The notes: generated by a model from the sequence alone, not told the origin. Positions 50,305 to 62,924 are shown, numbered from the stretch's first letter. The stretch: DNA of 64,000 nt from Raphanus sativus (GCF_000801105.2 NW_026615376.1:1-64000), one strand, 5' to 3'. Numbers and translations: made by a program.

Positions 50305-50685
50305 TGCTGAGATCTAGAAAGAAATGTCCTCCTCCTCTTCTCCTGTTTAATGTATTGGATCTTTTCATGTTTAAGTTGCTAATTATTGTGTGTGAATAAA
50401 GTCAGCTAACTTAGCTAAAATATAGTTTATATTAACTTATTTTATACAAATTTAATATGTCCATTACATATATTTATACTATAATGATATATTGAAGTCG
50501 TTGTTGATGTACATAATACAACATGAAATTGAGAAAGAATAACATCGTATGCAATTCTCAATCCTTGGATCAATCTCGATGGCAGTGACTTAAGCTCTGT
50601 TGGAAAGTTGATTATAAAGAGTATTATCCTCGCCCGTTCTTGAGATTCATTTGACTTCGAACGTGTATTCAATAAATTTAATAAG

Positions 50686-50688
<3 letters not shown>

Positions 50689-50722
<34 letters not shown>
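50689..50722. repeat. (AT)n microsatellite
   Basis: About seventeen uninterrupted AT dinucleotides; likely polymorphic. Confidence 0.9.
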
Positions 50723-50726
<4 letters not shown>

Positions 50727-50764
50727 CAGATGATAATATGAAGTTTTTATGTACTGACCAATGC

Positions 50765-50960
50765 GCAGTGGCGAAGCCACAGCAAAGACAAGGGGTGCAT
50801 GTGCACCCATATTTAAAAAAAAAATTATATTTTGTATGACAAAATGAAAGAAAAATACTGGATAAAAGAGAAAATTGTTTTTATTGCACTCAGTGATTCA
50901 CGTTATACACTTTGTGCACCCATATAAGGCCATAAGAAAGTATATTTAGATTCACCCTGG
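50765..50960. mobile_element. hAT-type MITE, 196 bp
   Basis: An 8-bp direct repeat ACCAATGC (50757-50764 and 50961-50968) flanks the element. The left end GCAGTGGCGAA and the reverse complement of the right end CCAGGGTGAA are an imperfect inverted repeat. CAGTGGCG ends followed by a GGGTGCATGTGCACCC palindrome are typical of plant hAT MITEs. No coding content. Confidence 0.82.
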
Positions 50961-52720
50961 ACCAATGCATTTGTGGCATATAAGCCTAAACGAATAACGA
51001 TGAAACAAGGACATACATTGAAAGTCCTATATCAAAATCGTTAGAACTTTCGGCAGTCATCAACGTGGGGCTATATGCGGAACAACGGAAGATGTAGTAG
51101 ATGTATCCCTCTTTTGTTTTTTTTTTGTCACACGTATCCCTCTTTTGTTATTATTGTGTTCTACTTGCCAAAGTGCATGCCGGAAAGGAATCTTTGATTA
51201 TACGTGTGAGTTTAACACCGGTATTAAGAATACTTAAAAGCATTCAATACCGTTTTATATAAGTTCAGCATTTAATATTCCGCTTGAGTTCGTCTTGTCG
51301 AATAGCAGTATCATTTTCGTCTTCTGGACCAGTTCGGACTTTTTTTTGGGTTGGCGTGATTCGTCAATGTTTTTGAGTGATCTCCTATTAACCAGCTCGA
51401 GATGTATATTTGGCATTGATGATGTTTGTAAGGGTTCTATCATTTGATAGTGTTCCGAATTTACATACCCCAGCCCATAAAGTTGTTTGTGTGTGTTGGT
51501 TAATGCCCATAAGCTTTTTACATGCTATTGCATATCATATTTTTCTGATAAATGTTTTGCATATCAATGATATCATATGTCGATGTCTATTTTCTCACTA
51601 TAGTATCAACGTTCGATTTTGCTATAAATTTTGTATGTCCATAAGTTATAGGTTGACAAGTTCAACAGGACGTGAATTTTGGTGACTATAATAAATGGTG
51701 TTTTACGACTTACGAGTAAAACAATCTATTCAATGTTCTTCTCCTTAAGTCAGACAAAGCTTCCACGCGCGTAGACCTTTATTATGTTTCACTCAGAATT
51801 ATCATGCGGCGTACCCTTTGCCTTGCACTGTCTCTTCCCAATCTCCCCTCATTTAGTTTTACTTGAAATCTATTTATTTTGATATAAATCATATATTGTA
51901 TTACTAGTTATAAGCATTTTAAGCTCCCAGTAACTAAACTCCCGATGGTAAAATTAATATAAAATACAGATATTTGTTACATTTTTTTTTTAAATTATAT
52001 AGAAGTATACTGGCCCATATAAGTAGTCTAAACTAGTCACGTGTTGTCATATTTGTTACATTTCGAAATTAAAAATACGTTATGACTATAAAATCGATAC
52101 TAATTAACAGAGATTTACATGTTATTCTAGAGTATTTAAAAAAAAAACAACACGAAGTCTTTATCGTGAGTGTTTCTGGTCGATTCTGATACTCCAAACC
52201 AAAATCAAAATAAAGAATAGTAGTTTTGTCCATGAAGATGTAAGTTAAGCATATGAAAATGTGGAGCAAAACAATTTTAATACTGGATGGATACTCCATG
52301 AGATCTGTAGTTGGTTGAGTACAACTGATTGGGTGAGTACATGAAGTTGAGTGCGATCCAGAAGAAGGTTGAGAATTGAGAGAGTTGTGTGAGCAAACAA
52401 CACCGATGAATCATTGTAGAATACTCCCAATGGTTGTCCATTACGTCAGATGAGTGTGAAGTTTTTATTGCTAGAAAATAAATCAATAAAATGTGGTATA
52501 TATCTAAATGATTATTTTAAGAAACAAAGAAATGACCTCAACAGTATCACTTTATTATCCAACATAACACGATGGGACTTGTATGAGAAGCTTCACTGAC
52601 ACATTTATAAATCTTAACGGTTGAAATCAGTAATGGTCTCACCGTTCTCTTGTACTCTCCTCTAGCATTTCTCTTTCTATTATTTTCTTTTTTTTTGTGC
52701 AAACGGGCTTTTATAATTGA

Positions 52721-55700
52721 TTAAGAAATGTTAATGGCCCATAAGACCTGTTTAGCCACAAAGTCGGCCCTGACATTGTTTAGCCTAGGAATGAAATTGA
52801 AACTAATCGACTTGAATGAAAAAGCAGAATGGTAGATGTCTCGAAGGATTCCAAAAATCTCCGTCTTCATCTCTTTACGGTTGATGATATTGATGAGAGT
52901 TTGAGAGTCTGAGGAGAGTGAGATTTCTTCGATCCTGCAAGAGAGGGCAAAGTTTATGGCTGATCGGACAGCCAAGGCTTCTGCCATAAGGGGCGACGAC
53001 ACATGCAATGATGTCGTTGAGTTTTGTGTTGTTGAGACCCGATCATCAATCACCCAACCAAGTCCTGCTGCACCAGTCGAGGCGTTCCAGGCGGCGTCTG
53101 TGTACACCGCTGTCACTCCGAGGCGTCTAGGGTTTGGTTCGGTTCTGATCAAAGGTTTCGGGATGGCATTTTTCGGCGGAGGTTGAGCCAGCTTCCATTC
53201 TCGTCCATCTACGATGGCTTTGAGTATTGTCTCCTCCGGTGTGAAAGCCCTTTTTTGGAAGATCAGCTGGTTTCTAGAGGTCCACAGGCACCAGATTATC
53301 GAAGCTGCTAGGGTTCCTTCATCTAGTCCTATCGGGGGAAGCGAGGGGAGTTTCCTTATTAGCTCCCATCCTTCATGCTCAGAGATGATCTCCAATGGTC
53401 TGATTGGGGATTTTAGAGGCGTTAGTTCCCATACCTTTCTCGCAAATGGGCAATGGAACAAGAGGTGAGTAACTGTTTCAAGTTCATTGCATCGATGACA
53501 TAGAGGGCTCACTGAGATGTTTCGGATTGCAAATTGTTCTCCTACTGGTAGTGCACTCTGTAGGGATTTCCAGATAAATATCTTGATTTTTTCTGCTGTT
53601 TTTATGTTCCAGACGTTGGCTATCCAATCTATTGATGCTTCTGGATGCGGCAGAGTTGGTGGTGGCGCCTCTTCAATCTGTGCTCTGTAGCCTGATCTGG
53701 TGGTGTAGTCGCCCGTGGGGTTCTTTAGCCACACCAGTTCATCAGGTAATCCCTCTGTACTCGGCTTGAGTTGTAGGATTTGATTCTTGTGGAAGGGTAG
53801 TATCTGTTCAATCATCTCTAAGTTCCACTCTGATGAATCTGGCAGTAGGAGGTCAGATACTTTGAGTGAGAGATGTGCTTCTAGCGCCGGTCCCATAGGT
53901 CGTGATTGTTCTCTACAAGATAGCCAATCATCACTCCAGACGTTGACTGATTCCCCGTTTCCGATGACCCATCCTAGCTGTTTAGCGAGGAGGTCTCTGC
54001 CTATTAGGATGCTCCTCCAGCCGTGGGAGCAAGAGGATGGGGGTTTGCATTGTAAGAAGTTCTCTGATTGGCAGTACTTGCCTAGGAGGCAGCGAGCCAG
54101 GAGGCAATTTGGATTCTTTAGGATTCTCCATCCCAGTTTAGCAAGCAATGCGTCATTAAAGGTGGTAAGGTTTTTGAAGCCTAGACCTCCTAGCTTTTTT
54201 GGTTTTGACATTTTTTCCCATGATATCCATGCCATTTTGTGTTTTGCAGGGTCATCATCCCACCAAAATCTCGTCAGAGTGGATTGGAGATTGGCACATA
54301 GGGACTGTGGGAGTTTGAAGCAAGACATTGCGTGGGATGGCATCGCTGATAGGACGCTTTTGATCATGGTGCATTTCCCTGCGCTCGAGAGGAATTTTGA
54401 CGACCAACTTACTGCACGTTGCTTTACTCGATCCAGGATTGAAGCAAAGACATCCTTCTTTTTCCTGCCGAAATGCTCAGGGAGACCCAGGTACTTCCCC
54501 ATTCCTCCATCTTTGTCGATACCAAGAGTAGTTTTCATAAGAGTACGCGTCGAAGGATTGGTACACTTAGAGAAGAAAACAGACGACTTTTGCTTGTTTA
54601 TTAGTTGGCCTGAGACTGCCTCATAGACACTTAGGATTTTCTTCAGGGACTCAGCGTTTTTCATGTTTGCTTTGCAGAAAAACATGGTATCATCGGCAAA
54701 AAGGAGGTGGGTGATCTTAGGGCTGTGTGTTGCGATTGCTATCCCTTTTAGGAGGCCATTGTTCTGCGCTTTCAAGCATAAACCGGAGAGGACCTCACTG
54801 CAGAGGATAAACAGGTAAGGAGAAAGAGGGTCCCCCTGTCTGATCCCTCTTCCCGGTTTAACAAACCTCTGGTTGCACCGTTGATGATGAATGTATAGCT
54901 AACTGATGTGATACATTGCATGATTAGTTCGATAAACTGTTGCTTGAAATTCATCTTTGTTAGGACTTGATAGATAAATTCCCACTCTAGCCTGTCGTAG
55001 GCTTTGCTCATGTCTGTCTTGATTGCCATTGAGAAGTGTTTCTCTGCTTTTGAGCTCTTTAGATAGTGTAGGATCTCGTGTGTAATTAACACGTTGTCTG
55101 ATATAGCTCTTTTGGGAACAAACGCAGATTGAGTCTCAGCGATTAGGAATGGGAGCAGTGGTTGCAGACGGTTGGTGAGCAGTTTTGAAATGGTCTTGTA
55201 GTAGACATTGCAGAGAGCAATAGGTCTGTACTCTGTCACCTTTGTAGCTCCCTTTACTTTTGGTATTAGTCTGACATGGGTTTCATTTATTGTTCTCGGC
55301 ATGCAGCCGGATGTGAAGAACTCTTGGACTTCACGGATGATATCTTTACCCACCACATTCCAATTCAGTTGAAAGAAACAGGCTGAGAATCCATCAGGGC
55401 CAGGGGCCTTTTCCGGATGGATTGAGAAGAGGGCCTCCTTTATTTCTTCCTCCAGCGGTACGGCAACTAGTTTAGCATTTTGTTCATCCGTTATTTTTGG
55501 GGTGATTGCTTCTGCGACTACTTCCTCCATTAGTTGAGGGTTGTAGATCCCTGGGGTGAACATCTCTTGGAAGTATTCTTGAATTGTAGCTGCAATCTCC
55601 TCTTCTTTATAAACCTGTTTGCCCTCTGCATCCTCTATGACTGCAAATTTATTGATTGCTTTTCTTTTCTTTGTAGAGGCGTGGAAGAAACCGGAGTTCT

Positions 55701-56733
55701 TGTCTCCTAGGTGGAGCCAGAGTTGTCTGCTTCTTTGTTTCCAGAAGTTCTCCTCCGCCTTGTAAGCTTCATTTAGTTTCTTCTTCAGATTTTCCAGTAG
55801 GTTTTCATCTGGTTGGATAGAGATTGTTTGTTCCTCTATTGTGGCCTTTAGTTTCTCCATTTGTGCTAGGTTCGCTTCCCTTTGTTTCTTTGACCAACTG
55901 ATGATAGCTGTTCTACACGCATCTATCTTTTGCTTGACTTTTCGTTGAGTATCGCTTAGCCATGTGTCCTTTATCATGCTTGAGACTTCTGAGTTGGTGT
56001 TGAGACGACGGTCATAACGAAAAATTCCTTTCTTCTTCTTACGCAGGGGCTCGAAGTAAGTGATCAAAGGTCTGTGGTCTGAGCTATCGAAACGGAGGTA
56101 TTCACACCTGCCCGAGGGGTATAGCTCAGCCCATGAGCTGTTGGAGAGGGCTCTGTCCAGCCTGCATTTGACGTTGTGCGTTCCTCTTTTGCCTTTCCAA
56201 GAGAGACATTCACCGCTGTGTTGGAGATCATAAAGGTCTCCTTCAGAGAGGAAGGATCTAAAATCAGAGAACGAGGATTCCGGTCTCTCAGGGCCTCCTT
56301 CTTTTTCATCGTTGCAGGAGATGTCGTTGAAATCTCCGGTGACAAGCCATGCGGAGTCTCGTAGCAGGGCTAGTGATGTTAGGTAATCCCATGTTTGCTT
56401 TCTACGTTTTTTATCAGTGTTCCCATAGACAAAAGTAGCATAGGAAATATTGCCTTCATAGGATAACTTTGTATCGAAATAATTATTACAGGAGGAAATG
56501 ATGTCTAGCTGGAGCCAGTCCTTCCATAAGATAGCTAGACCTCCTCCTGCAACTCCGTGTGGGGAGACAGTTTTCAGATTAGAGTAGCCAAGCTTCTCCA
56601 GTTTCTTTTCAACCACACGGTGGGGATTTTTAGTCTCCGAGAGAAAGATGATGTCAGGGTCAACTTTTCTGCATATCTCTTGGAATCGTTGAACTGTCCA
56701 AGGGTTCCCCAAACCTTGGCAGTTCCAAGCCAC
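52721..56733 (-). pseudogene. LINE ORF2: endonuclease, reverse transcriptase and RNase H, one frameshift
   Basis: The frame opens MAWNCQGLGNPWTVQRF, an apurinic/apyrimidinic-type endonuclease start; LSETKNP, GDFNDIS and SSDHRP are its catalytic motifs. The reverse transcriptase follows, with PGPDGF, IKTDMSKAYDRLEW and the LLFADDTMFF catalytic box. Then come the zf-RVT region (HRCNELETVTHLLFHCPFA) and RNase H (VYTDAAW, MAEALAV, SSDSQT). Near 54858 one T is missing in a T-run (GGTTTGTT), so the frame stops at 54772 and resumes in a second frame. This plant L1 group characteristically carries the C-terminal RNase H. Confidence 0.88.
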
Positions 56734-56738
56734 TATTT

Positions 56739-58546
56739 TTAAGGAAGAGGATAGGGCGGAATCTGAAAATCCGTCCCTTTCTTCTTCAGAGGGCGTCCTG
56801 AGGTTTGAGCTCTCACTCTTTGAGCTTTGTCAGCTTGAGGTACAGTACTTGGCTCTCCTCTTGAAGTATTGGTCCTATGATTGTTCTCCTCATTACGAGG
56901 GATGGGGTTAACAGTTCTCCTTGCAGGTGCTCTAGGCGAGGGAGCAGCTTTTGTCACTCTTCTTTTTCGGGCTCCACCTGTCTGTCTAGAGAGTGGTATA
57001 GCCGGGGTTCTTCGAGGGGGTCTGCCTGGTTTTCTTTTCTTGTTTGCATCCACTGATTGTGGGATGGCATTGTCAGGCTGAATATCAGGACCTCCTAGTC
57101 GTTGGAGAGCTGATCGTGGTTCGCTTCTTGGTCCTAGCCTCTCCGCTACGGGAATTCTAGGAGGAGTGATCTCCATCTCTCTTGCTGGTGCCTCTTCAAG
57201 TGATTGGGAAGCCATAGCCGATCGCACCATGTTTGTTGCAGCTTCTTCGATCTCGCCCTGTTCTTCGGCGACCCGTAGTCTTTCTCTCCTGGCTGCACTC
57301 TCTATTGGGTCAGCGCAGGATGAATATTGAGCCATAAAGTCTCTCACTTCCTCTCTAGCTACCTCCAACGCCTCAACAGGGAGGTCCGCAGGTGGTATCA
57401 GGGCTAGTTGAGCTGGTGGTAGGTGAGGTCGTGAGGAATCAGAGAAATCATTTGTTTGGTGATCACGGTCTCCACTTGAAAGTTGTTTTGCTCGCCAAGA
57501 GTGCATAGGGGGTCTTGATTGGTAGGGGTGATGTCTCCTGTATTCTCTAGAGTGGTAGGAATAGAGGCTGTTGTCCCTTTCTCTGGATTCACGGCGAAAC
57601 TCTCGATCAGGTATGTTTCTTGCTGTAATTGTTCTCTCCGTAGAAGGAGGATCTCTTTGCCTAGAGGTGTTTGAGTATACTCTCATATCTTTACTGTCTC
57701 TCTGATGTTCAGGGTACTCTCGGTGGTTGCGGCGAGGGTTTCTGCCAGATGAGTCTCCTCTTCTCACCTGAGGCTCTCTTGAGGAGTAGGAGTCCTTGCT
57801 GTATACCCCTTTAGACGAGCGAGGAGCCACGCTTTGATGGTTACGGCGGAGAGGAGAGCGGCTCGCAGCAGGCAGTTCTAGAGGTTTCTCTGGGCAGTCG
57901 TCAACTATGTGACAGAGACTGAAGCAGGTTGTACAGTGGTTATGGAGTTTTTCATACACAGTGAGAGTTCCAACTCCTGGCCATTGCCAAAGTCTAGAGT
58001 GGTCTTTTTGATGAGTGGTTGAAGAGCATCTATGAATACTCGCATTTTTGCCGCTGTAGAGGTTATGACCGAGTAGTCAAAAGTTCCTATGTCAGCTGCA
58101 ATCTGAGACAGGAGATCTGCAGACCATAGGTGGAGTGGGATGCCTTTCACTTCGATCCAGAACGGGATCTGGTTCGGGAACGTGGATGATATGGTAGGCT
58201 CCCATCTCTGGATGACTACCATCCAATGGGCAAAATGGTATGGTTGGTTCTCAAGAACCTTGACGAGGTCTCTCTCCGACTCGAACTGGAACTGGAAGCA
58301 GCCGTTTCCCAAGTCAGCTCCAATGGGGCGAGTTTCACATTTCCAGTGTTCAGAGAGGAAGGGGATCAGTGACCAAACCCTTTGGAACTTAGGGTTCGTC
58401 ATTCTTCCCACTAGAGTGAGAGCATGTTTCTTGATAAGTTCAGAAGAGTCAAACGCTGGGACTCTGATTCGTGCCGTTCGGGGAGGCGGAGGTGGGGGTT
58501 CAGCCGGCCCTTTTCCTTTTTCTGCATATGATAGGCGTCTCTGCAT
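56739..58546 (-). pseudogene. LINE ORF1: DUF4283 domain and CCHC zinc knuckle, one frameshift
   Basis: The N-terminal part (MQRRLSYAEKGKGPAEPP) leads to the RRM-like DUF4283 domain common to plant LINE ORF1 (VWSLIPFLSEHWKCETRPIG, HFAHWMVVIQRWEP). Near 57960 the frame shifts, then the CCHC knuckle CTTCFSLCHIVDDC (spacing C-x2-C-x4-H-x4-C) and a long Arg/Ser/Pro-rich tail follow. The protein binds the element RNA in the ribonucleoprotein particle. Confidence 0.85.
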
Positions 58547-58995
58547 TTTCTTGAGGGAGGCTTGGACCAGAGATATTTGCTTATTGGTGGGGAGAAGCGT
58601 TCTTCACGTGAGAGTGAGTAAGTTTGGAGGAGACAGAGACTTCAAGTATGGAGGGTTTGCAGGACTTTAGACAAAGATTGTTATCAGCTTTCCAATCCAT
58701 AGATTTCTTTTAGAGTTGTGGGAAGCAAGAGGTTATCGGTTCCTTCCATCGAGATGAGAATCCGGTGAGATTCACGGCTGAGAACGGCAGAGCGGTCCCT
58801 CCGACCACGGGTCGGGGGAAGAACCCGGAGTGTAGTACTGCAGGGCTTGTAACGGACCGGAGGTTTATTCCCAAAGAGGGAATAATTTGAAATATGCACG
58901 TAAGTATCAGTTGGTTAATAACCAGGGTTGCAGGAGTGCAGAAAGGTAGTAAACTTTCTCGGGGGTTGTGCCTGAGAGAACTTCCTCGCCTAGTT

Positions 58996-59334
58996 TCTTT
59001 CTATTTATGTAATTGTATGACCATGGTCTGACCAGAAGATCATGAAAATCACTAAACAGAATCCAGTTAGAAACGATAATATAAGGTTGGAAAACGTTTT
59101 TAAAAATGGTTTAAGTAAAAGATGAATTCAAGGAGTCAAAATTTTTGACTCTATAAATAGTCCGTAATAAAGGTTATATATAAAACTAAAACGTAACAGA
59201 CTATAGTTATTTTTGTGTGGCAGCTTGGATCCATCTCCTGGGATATACATGTATCATTTAAATGATGTAGTTAAGAGCTTTAATTTCACTTTTATTATTA
59301 TAGATATCACTGAAAAGATGGGTTACGCAAAAAG
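58996..59334. other. Spacer between the LINE and the ECA1-like gene
   Basis: AT-rich 3' flank of the minus-strand ECA1-like gene. No other gene seen. Confidence 0.4.
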
Positions 59335-59634
59335 TTATATTGGTCCGACAATATTAACACAGATGCTTTTTAAGGTATTAATATTCAAATTTTGGCCATA
59401 CAAGACATCCAAGAAGCAAGGTTCAGATATTGAGTACACCACTTTGCAACAGTCTTTTCCTAGCCATCTGAAATCATTTGCCGCCGCTAATTTCAAAGAA
59501 TCATGACATCCCGGTTCTTTATCGATGGCCGAACAATACTTCATCTTAGCAGCTACTTCCGATTGTTGGAACACCAATGCCGTGAGGATTAGGGCTAGCA
59601 AGAAAAAGATCGATTTAGATGGGTTAGTATTCAT
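59335..59634 (-). CDS. ECA1-like/prolamin-like secreted cysteine-rich peptide
   Basis: One exon, 99 residues. A signal peptide (SIFFLLALILTALVFQQS) precedes a short domain with six cysteines at 34, 43, 62, 63, 73 and 92, with the C-C pair and the pattern GCHDSLKL...GKDCCKVV...PCF of the prolamin-like (PF05617) ECA1 gametogenesis-related family. Members such as EGG CELL 1 are secreted by reproductive cells. This member could act in gametophytes or seeds, which is inferred from family only. A TATATAAA box lies about 100 bp upstream (plus about 59736-59745). Confidence 0.8.
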   Translation of the reverse strand: MNTNPSKSIFFLLALILTALVFQQSEVAAKMKYCSAIDKEPGCHDSLKLAAANDFRWLGKDCCKVVYSISEPCFLDVLYGQNLNINTLKSICVNIVGPI

Positions 59635-61057
59635 TTTTGGAGGGTTAAATAATGACTAGCTAGTATAAAGAGGACTAGCTAGTATCAGGAGTTCAGATAT
59701 TTTGTTTCGGTGAATAAATGAGAAAAGTTTACTTTATATATAGAAGATAGATGAAGATAGTATGGCTATAAAAAGAATTCAATGATAACCATTGACTTAT
59801 TGACTGCTGAAGATAGGGATGTAAAAAAGAAGATACCCATTGACTATAGAAGAAACTGATAAAAAGACATCCCTCATTTTACGGTAATCTTCTCATTTTT
59901 CCCTATTGTTAAACATATAAAGGAGCACCAGTTAAGAACTAATAATCTAGAATAGAGGGAAAAGAACAGAGAGAAAAGGGAGTTATGATCTATGAACCAA
60001 TAAACTCTATTCCTAACAATCAAAACTATTATTGAGAAGAAAAAAATAGAAGTCAAGTAAAAACAGAATCTGCTATATATGACTGTATCAACGATGGCCT
60101 CACCGAATCAAAACTCTATTCCTAACAATCAAAACTATTATTGAGAAGAAAAAAATAGAAGTCAAGTAAAAACAGAATCTGCTATTATTTTCTATTAACT
60201 GGTTTTTGCGTTAGTTCTTTAATCAGTGATGGCCTCACCGAATAACTTTTTTCATAGCACATTTTAATGAACATAAATAAAGTAAAATACGTATTATACC
60301 AACCATAATCCATCTCATAGCGAGTTATATATTTTAAAGATGTATTTACTTTGTGATGTTCATTCAAAAAAAAAGGATCTGGTTCGAACCAAAATGGTTT
60401 ATTTGAGTACTAACCCATTTGGTGGTACAAAACAAAAAAGAATACTAAACCATATGAATAAAAGTGATACTATTAAAAACCAATGTAAAACAGAAATTTC
60501 TTTAGACATTGTTCTCTAAAGCTTTTAAAAAAACATTATTCACGTTAGCATATGTCACTGTACTCTTCGTATACATACAGTTTTTGGAATAAATTTCAAT
60601 AGATTAATCAAAGCTGTTAAAGCAAAAAAAAAAATTCTAAAGCTAAAAAAATAAAAAGACATTATCCACGTTAGCATATGGTTATTCAACTTCTAATAAC
60701 TTAATAATCCTTTTTTATCAAACATATAAATAATCAATACACATTAATTTCATATAAACAAAACATTATAAAAAAATACAAATAGTCAAGATACCTGAAT
60801 CTTATCCGTGGTCTAGTTAGTGACTGTATCCAAACACGGCCTTAGGGAAAACCCAAGAAGGAATAAATCAACAGTCAAACAGTTCGCTAATCTCGAAGTT
60901 CATCTTTCGTCTCCTCTGTTTTCGCTTCTCAATAAACAAACAAAAATAATAATTCTCTTTCTCACGAAAAAAAAAGAAAGTAGAAAAAATCTTGTTCCGC
61001 ACTCTTTGCTGGGCTTGTACCAATGTAGGTAAGCTTGAGAACTGATCAGCGATAACA
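59635..61057. other. Intergenic with a 109-bp tandem duplication
   Basis: Promoter of the ECA1-like gene on the left and leader of the ARM gene from about 60850. Between them is AT-rich DNA. 60002-60242 holds a tandem duplication. GTTAGCATATG recurs at about 60545 and 60670. No gene seen. Confidence 0.4.
60002..60242. repeat. Tandem duplication, period 109 bp
   Basis: A block of about 76 bp beginning AAACTCTATTCCTAACAATC is repeated at 60002 and 60111 with no differences seen. The tail GATGGCCTCACCGAAT recurs at about 60094 and 60226 after a diverged or inserted stretch. The near identity points to a recent event. Confidence 0.88.
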
Positions 61058-62924
61058 ATGGCCAAGTGTCACCGGAACAACATCGGATCTCTCATTCACG
61101 ACCCTGCTCCCACCCCTTCTTCCGGCTACCATTTCCGCCTCTGGAGCACCTTCTCCAGATCCTCTTTCCGCAGGAAGATCTTGCACGCCGTTAGCTGCGG
61201 CGGCAGCTCGCGTTACCGTCACGAGCTCCGAGAAGAGAACGAAGAAGAAAGAAGCTACGTCGTGACGGTGACGGAGAAGAAGTCAACGGTCAAACCGAGG
61301 GAAACAAAAGCCAACACCATCGCCGCTGCGTTGAATGGAGCATCGTTCGAGGAGAAAGGGAAGAAGTCGGAGAAGCTCTGCGATCTGCTGAATCTTGCGG
61401 AGGTGGAAGCCGACGTGGAGACGAAGATGAAGGAGGAAGCGCTCGATGCGCTGAAGCGCGTGGTCGGGGAGCTACAGGCTGCGGCGGCGCGTGGAGTTGA
61501 CGACGAAGACGGAGGAGGCTGTCGGAAGAAAGTAGCGGCGGCGAGCGAGGTGAGGTTGCTGGCGAAGGAGGATCCGGAGGCGAGAGTGACGCTGGCGATG
61601 CTCGGCGCGATTCCGCCGCTTGTTAGTATGATCGACGAGTCGCGAATCGCAGACGCTCAGATCGCTTCGCTGTACGCACTGCTCAATCTTGGCATCGGTA
61701 ACGACGCGTAAGTTTACTACAGTTCCTTTTTACTACATTGTCTGATGTTTTTTTACTGTTCTTTCTACTACATTGTTTGATGTTTTTCACTGTTTTTACT
61801 ACACTGTTGTTGTTTTCGTTTTATTTGTTTTTATGTGGATATTTTCGTCGTTGTTTGTTTGTTTGGGTGAAATAATTTATGTGTTTCTCGGCCAAAAATT
61901 AAATTGGTTTCATACTTCTTTTAAAAATATGAACAATGTGAATAACTTGAAGCATTTATTTCAATTTTTTGTTCACTTTTAGATCTTCCTTGATTCTGAA
62001 GTAACTTTTTTTTTTTATTGCAGGAACAAAGCAGCAATTGTTAAAGCAGGTGCGGTTCACAAGATGCTGAAGCTGATCGAGTCTCCAAACACACCTGATC
62101 AATCTATCGCAGAAGCTGTGGTCGCTAACTTCCTCGGATTAAGCGCTCTAGACTCGAACAAACCAATCATCGGTTCTTCAGGAGCAATCATCTTCCTAGT
62201 GAAAACTCTTCAGAACTTGGACGAAACAAGCAGCTCGCAAGCTAGAGAAGACGCGTTAAGAGCTCTCTACAACCTCTCTATATATCAACCAAACGTTTCG
62301 TTCATCCTCGAAACGGATTTAATCACGTTTCTCCTGAACACATTGGGAGATATGGAAGTGAGCGAGAGGATCCTCGCCATCTTGAGCAATTTAGTGGCAG
62401 TCCCGGAAGGAAGGAAAGCGATCAGTTCAGTATGCGATGCCTTCCCGGTTCTGGTCGATGTACTGAACTGGACTGACTCTCCAGGGTGCCAAGAGAAGGC
62501 GACTTACATTCTAATGTTGATGGCTCACAAGGGATATGGAGATAGACAAGCAATGATTGAGGCGGGAATCGAATCCTCGTTGCTAGAGTTGACCCTTTTG
62601 GGAAGTGCATTGTCTCAAAAGAGAGCCTCGAGGATATTAGAGTGTCTTAGAGTAGACAAAGGGAAGCAAGTCTTGGATAGTACCGGATCATGCGGAGCCT
62701 TATCCGCACCGATATACGGGACCAGAGGCAACGGTTTGGACCACGAGGAAAGCGACTTGATGATGAGCGAAGAGAGGAAAGCAGTGAAGCAGTTAGTGCA
62801 ACAGAGTTTACAGAGCAACATGAAGAGAATAGCAAAGAGAGCTAATTTGCCACAAGAGTTTGTTCCTTCGGAGCATTTTAAATCACTCTCTATAAGCTCC
62901 ACTTCGAAGAGCCTCCCCTTTTGA
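61058..62924 (+). CDS. Armadillo-repeat protein (At4g31890-like)
   Basis: Two exons (61058-61707 and 62024-62924) join in phase (D-A-N at the junction) to give 516 residues. The N-terminus (MAKCHRNNIGSLIHDPAPT) is basic and Ser-rich, as in At4g31890 from memory. From about residue 95 the protein is a run of ARM helices: ARVTLAMLGAIPPLVSMIDE, IASLYALLNLGIG and KAAIVKAGAVHKMLKLI, ending near residue 425. There is no U-box, so it is not an E3 ligase of the PUB group. The C-terminal tail is charged and contains HEESDLMMSEERKAVKQLVQ. The role is unknown; ARM repeats generally bind partner proteins. Confidence 0.9.

Larger units (their letters stand above)
50305..52681. other. Intergenic with an AT microsatellite and a hAT-type MITE
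   Basis: No gene supported. It holds the UPF0725 3' flank, an (AT)17 run (50689-50722), a 196-bp MITE (50765-50960), a duplicated CGTATCCCTCTTTTGTT (about 51102-51150) and AT-rich DNA up to the LINE. Confidence 0.45.
52682..58995 (-). mobile_element. Near full-length L1-type LINE retrotransposon, about 6.3 kb
   Basis: On the minus strand: a 5' untranslated region (58547-58995), ORF1 (nucleic-acid-binding), ORF2 (endonuclease, reverse transcriptase, RNase H) starting five bases after the ORF1 stop, a short 3' untranslated region and an A-rich tail (plus-strand T run, about 52687-52696). A probable target duplication TCTTTCTATT stands at 52672-52681 and 58996-59005. Both ORFs carry one frameshift, so this copy is not autonomous as it stands. 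Confidence 0.85.

Noticed and set aside
51255..51443. 62-aa minus-strand frame suspected to be a retroelement fragment
   Set aside because: No motif that I can name and no flanking repeat structure.
53787..54626. 279-aa plus-strand frame inside the LINE
   Set aside because: Antisense shadow of the reverse transcriptase region.
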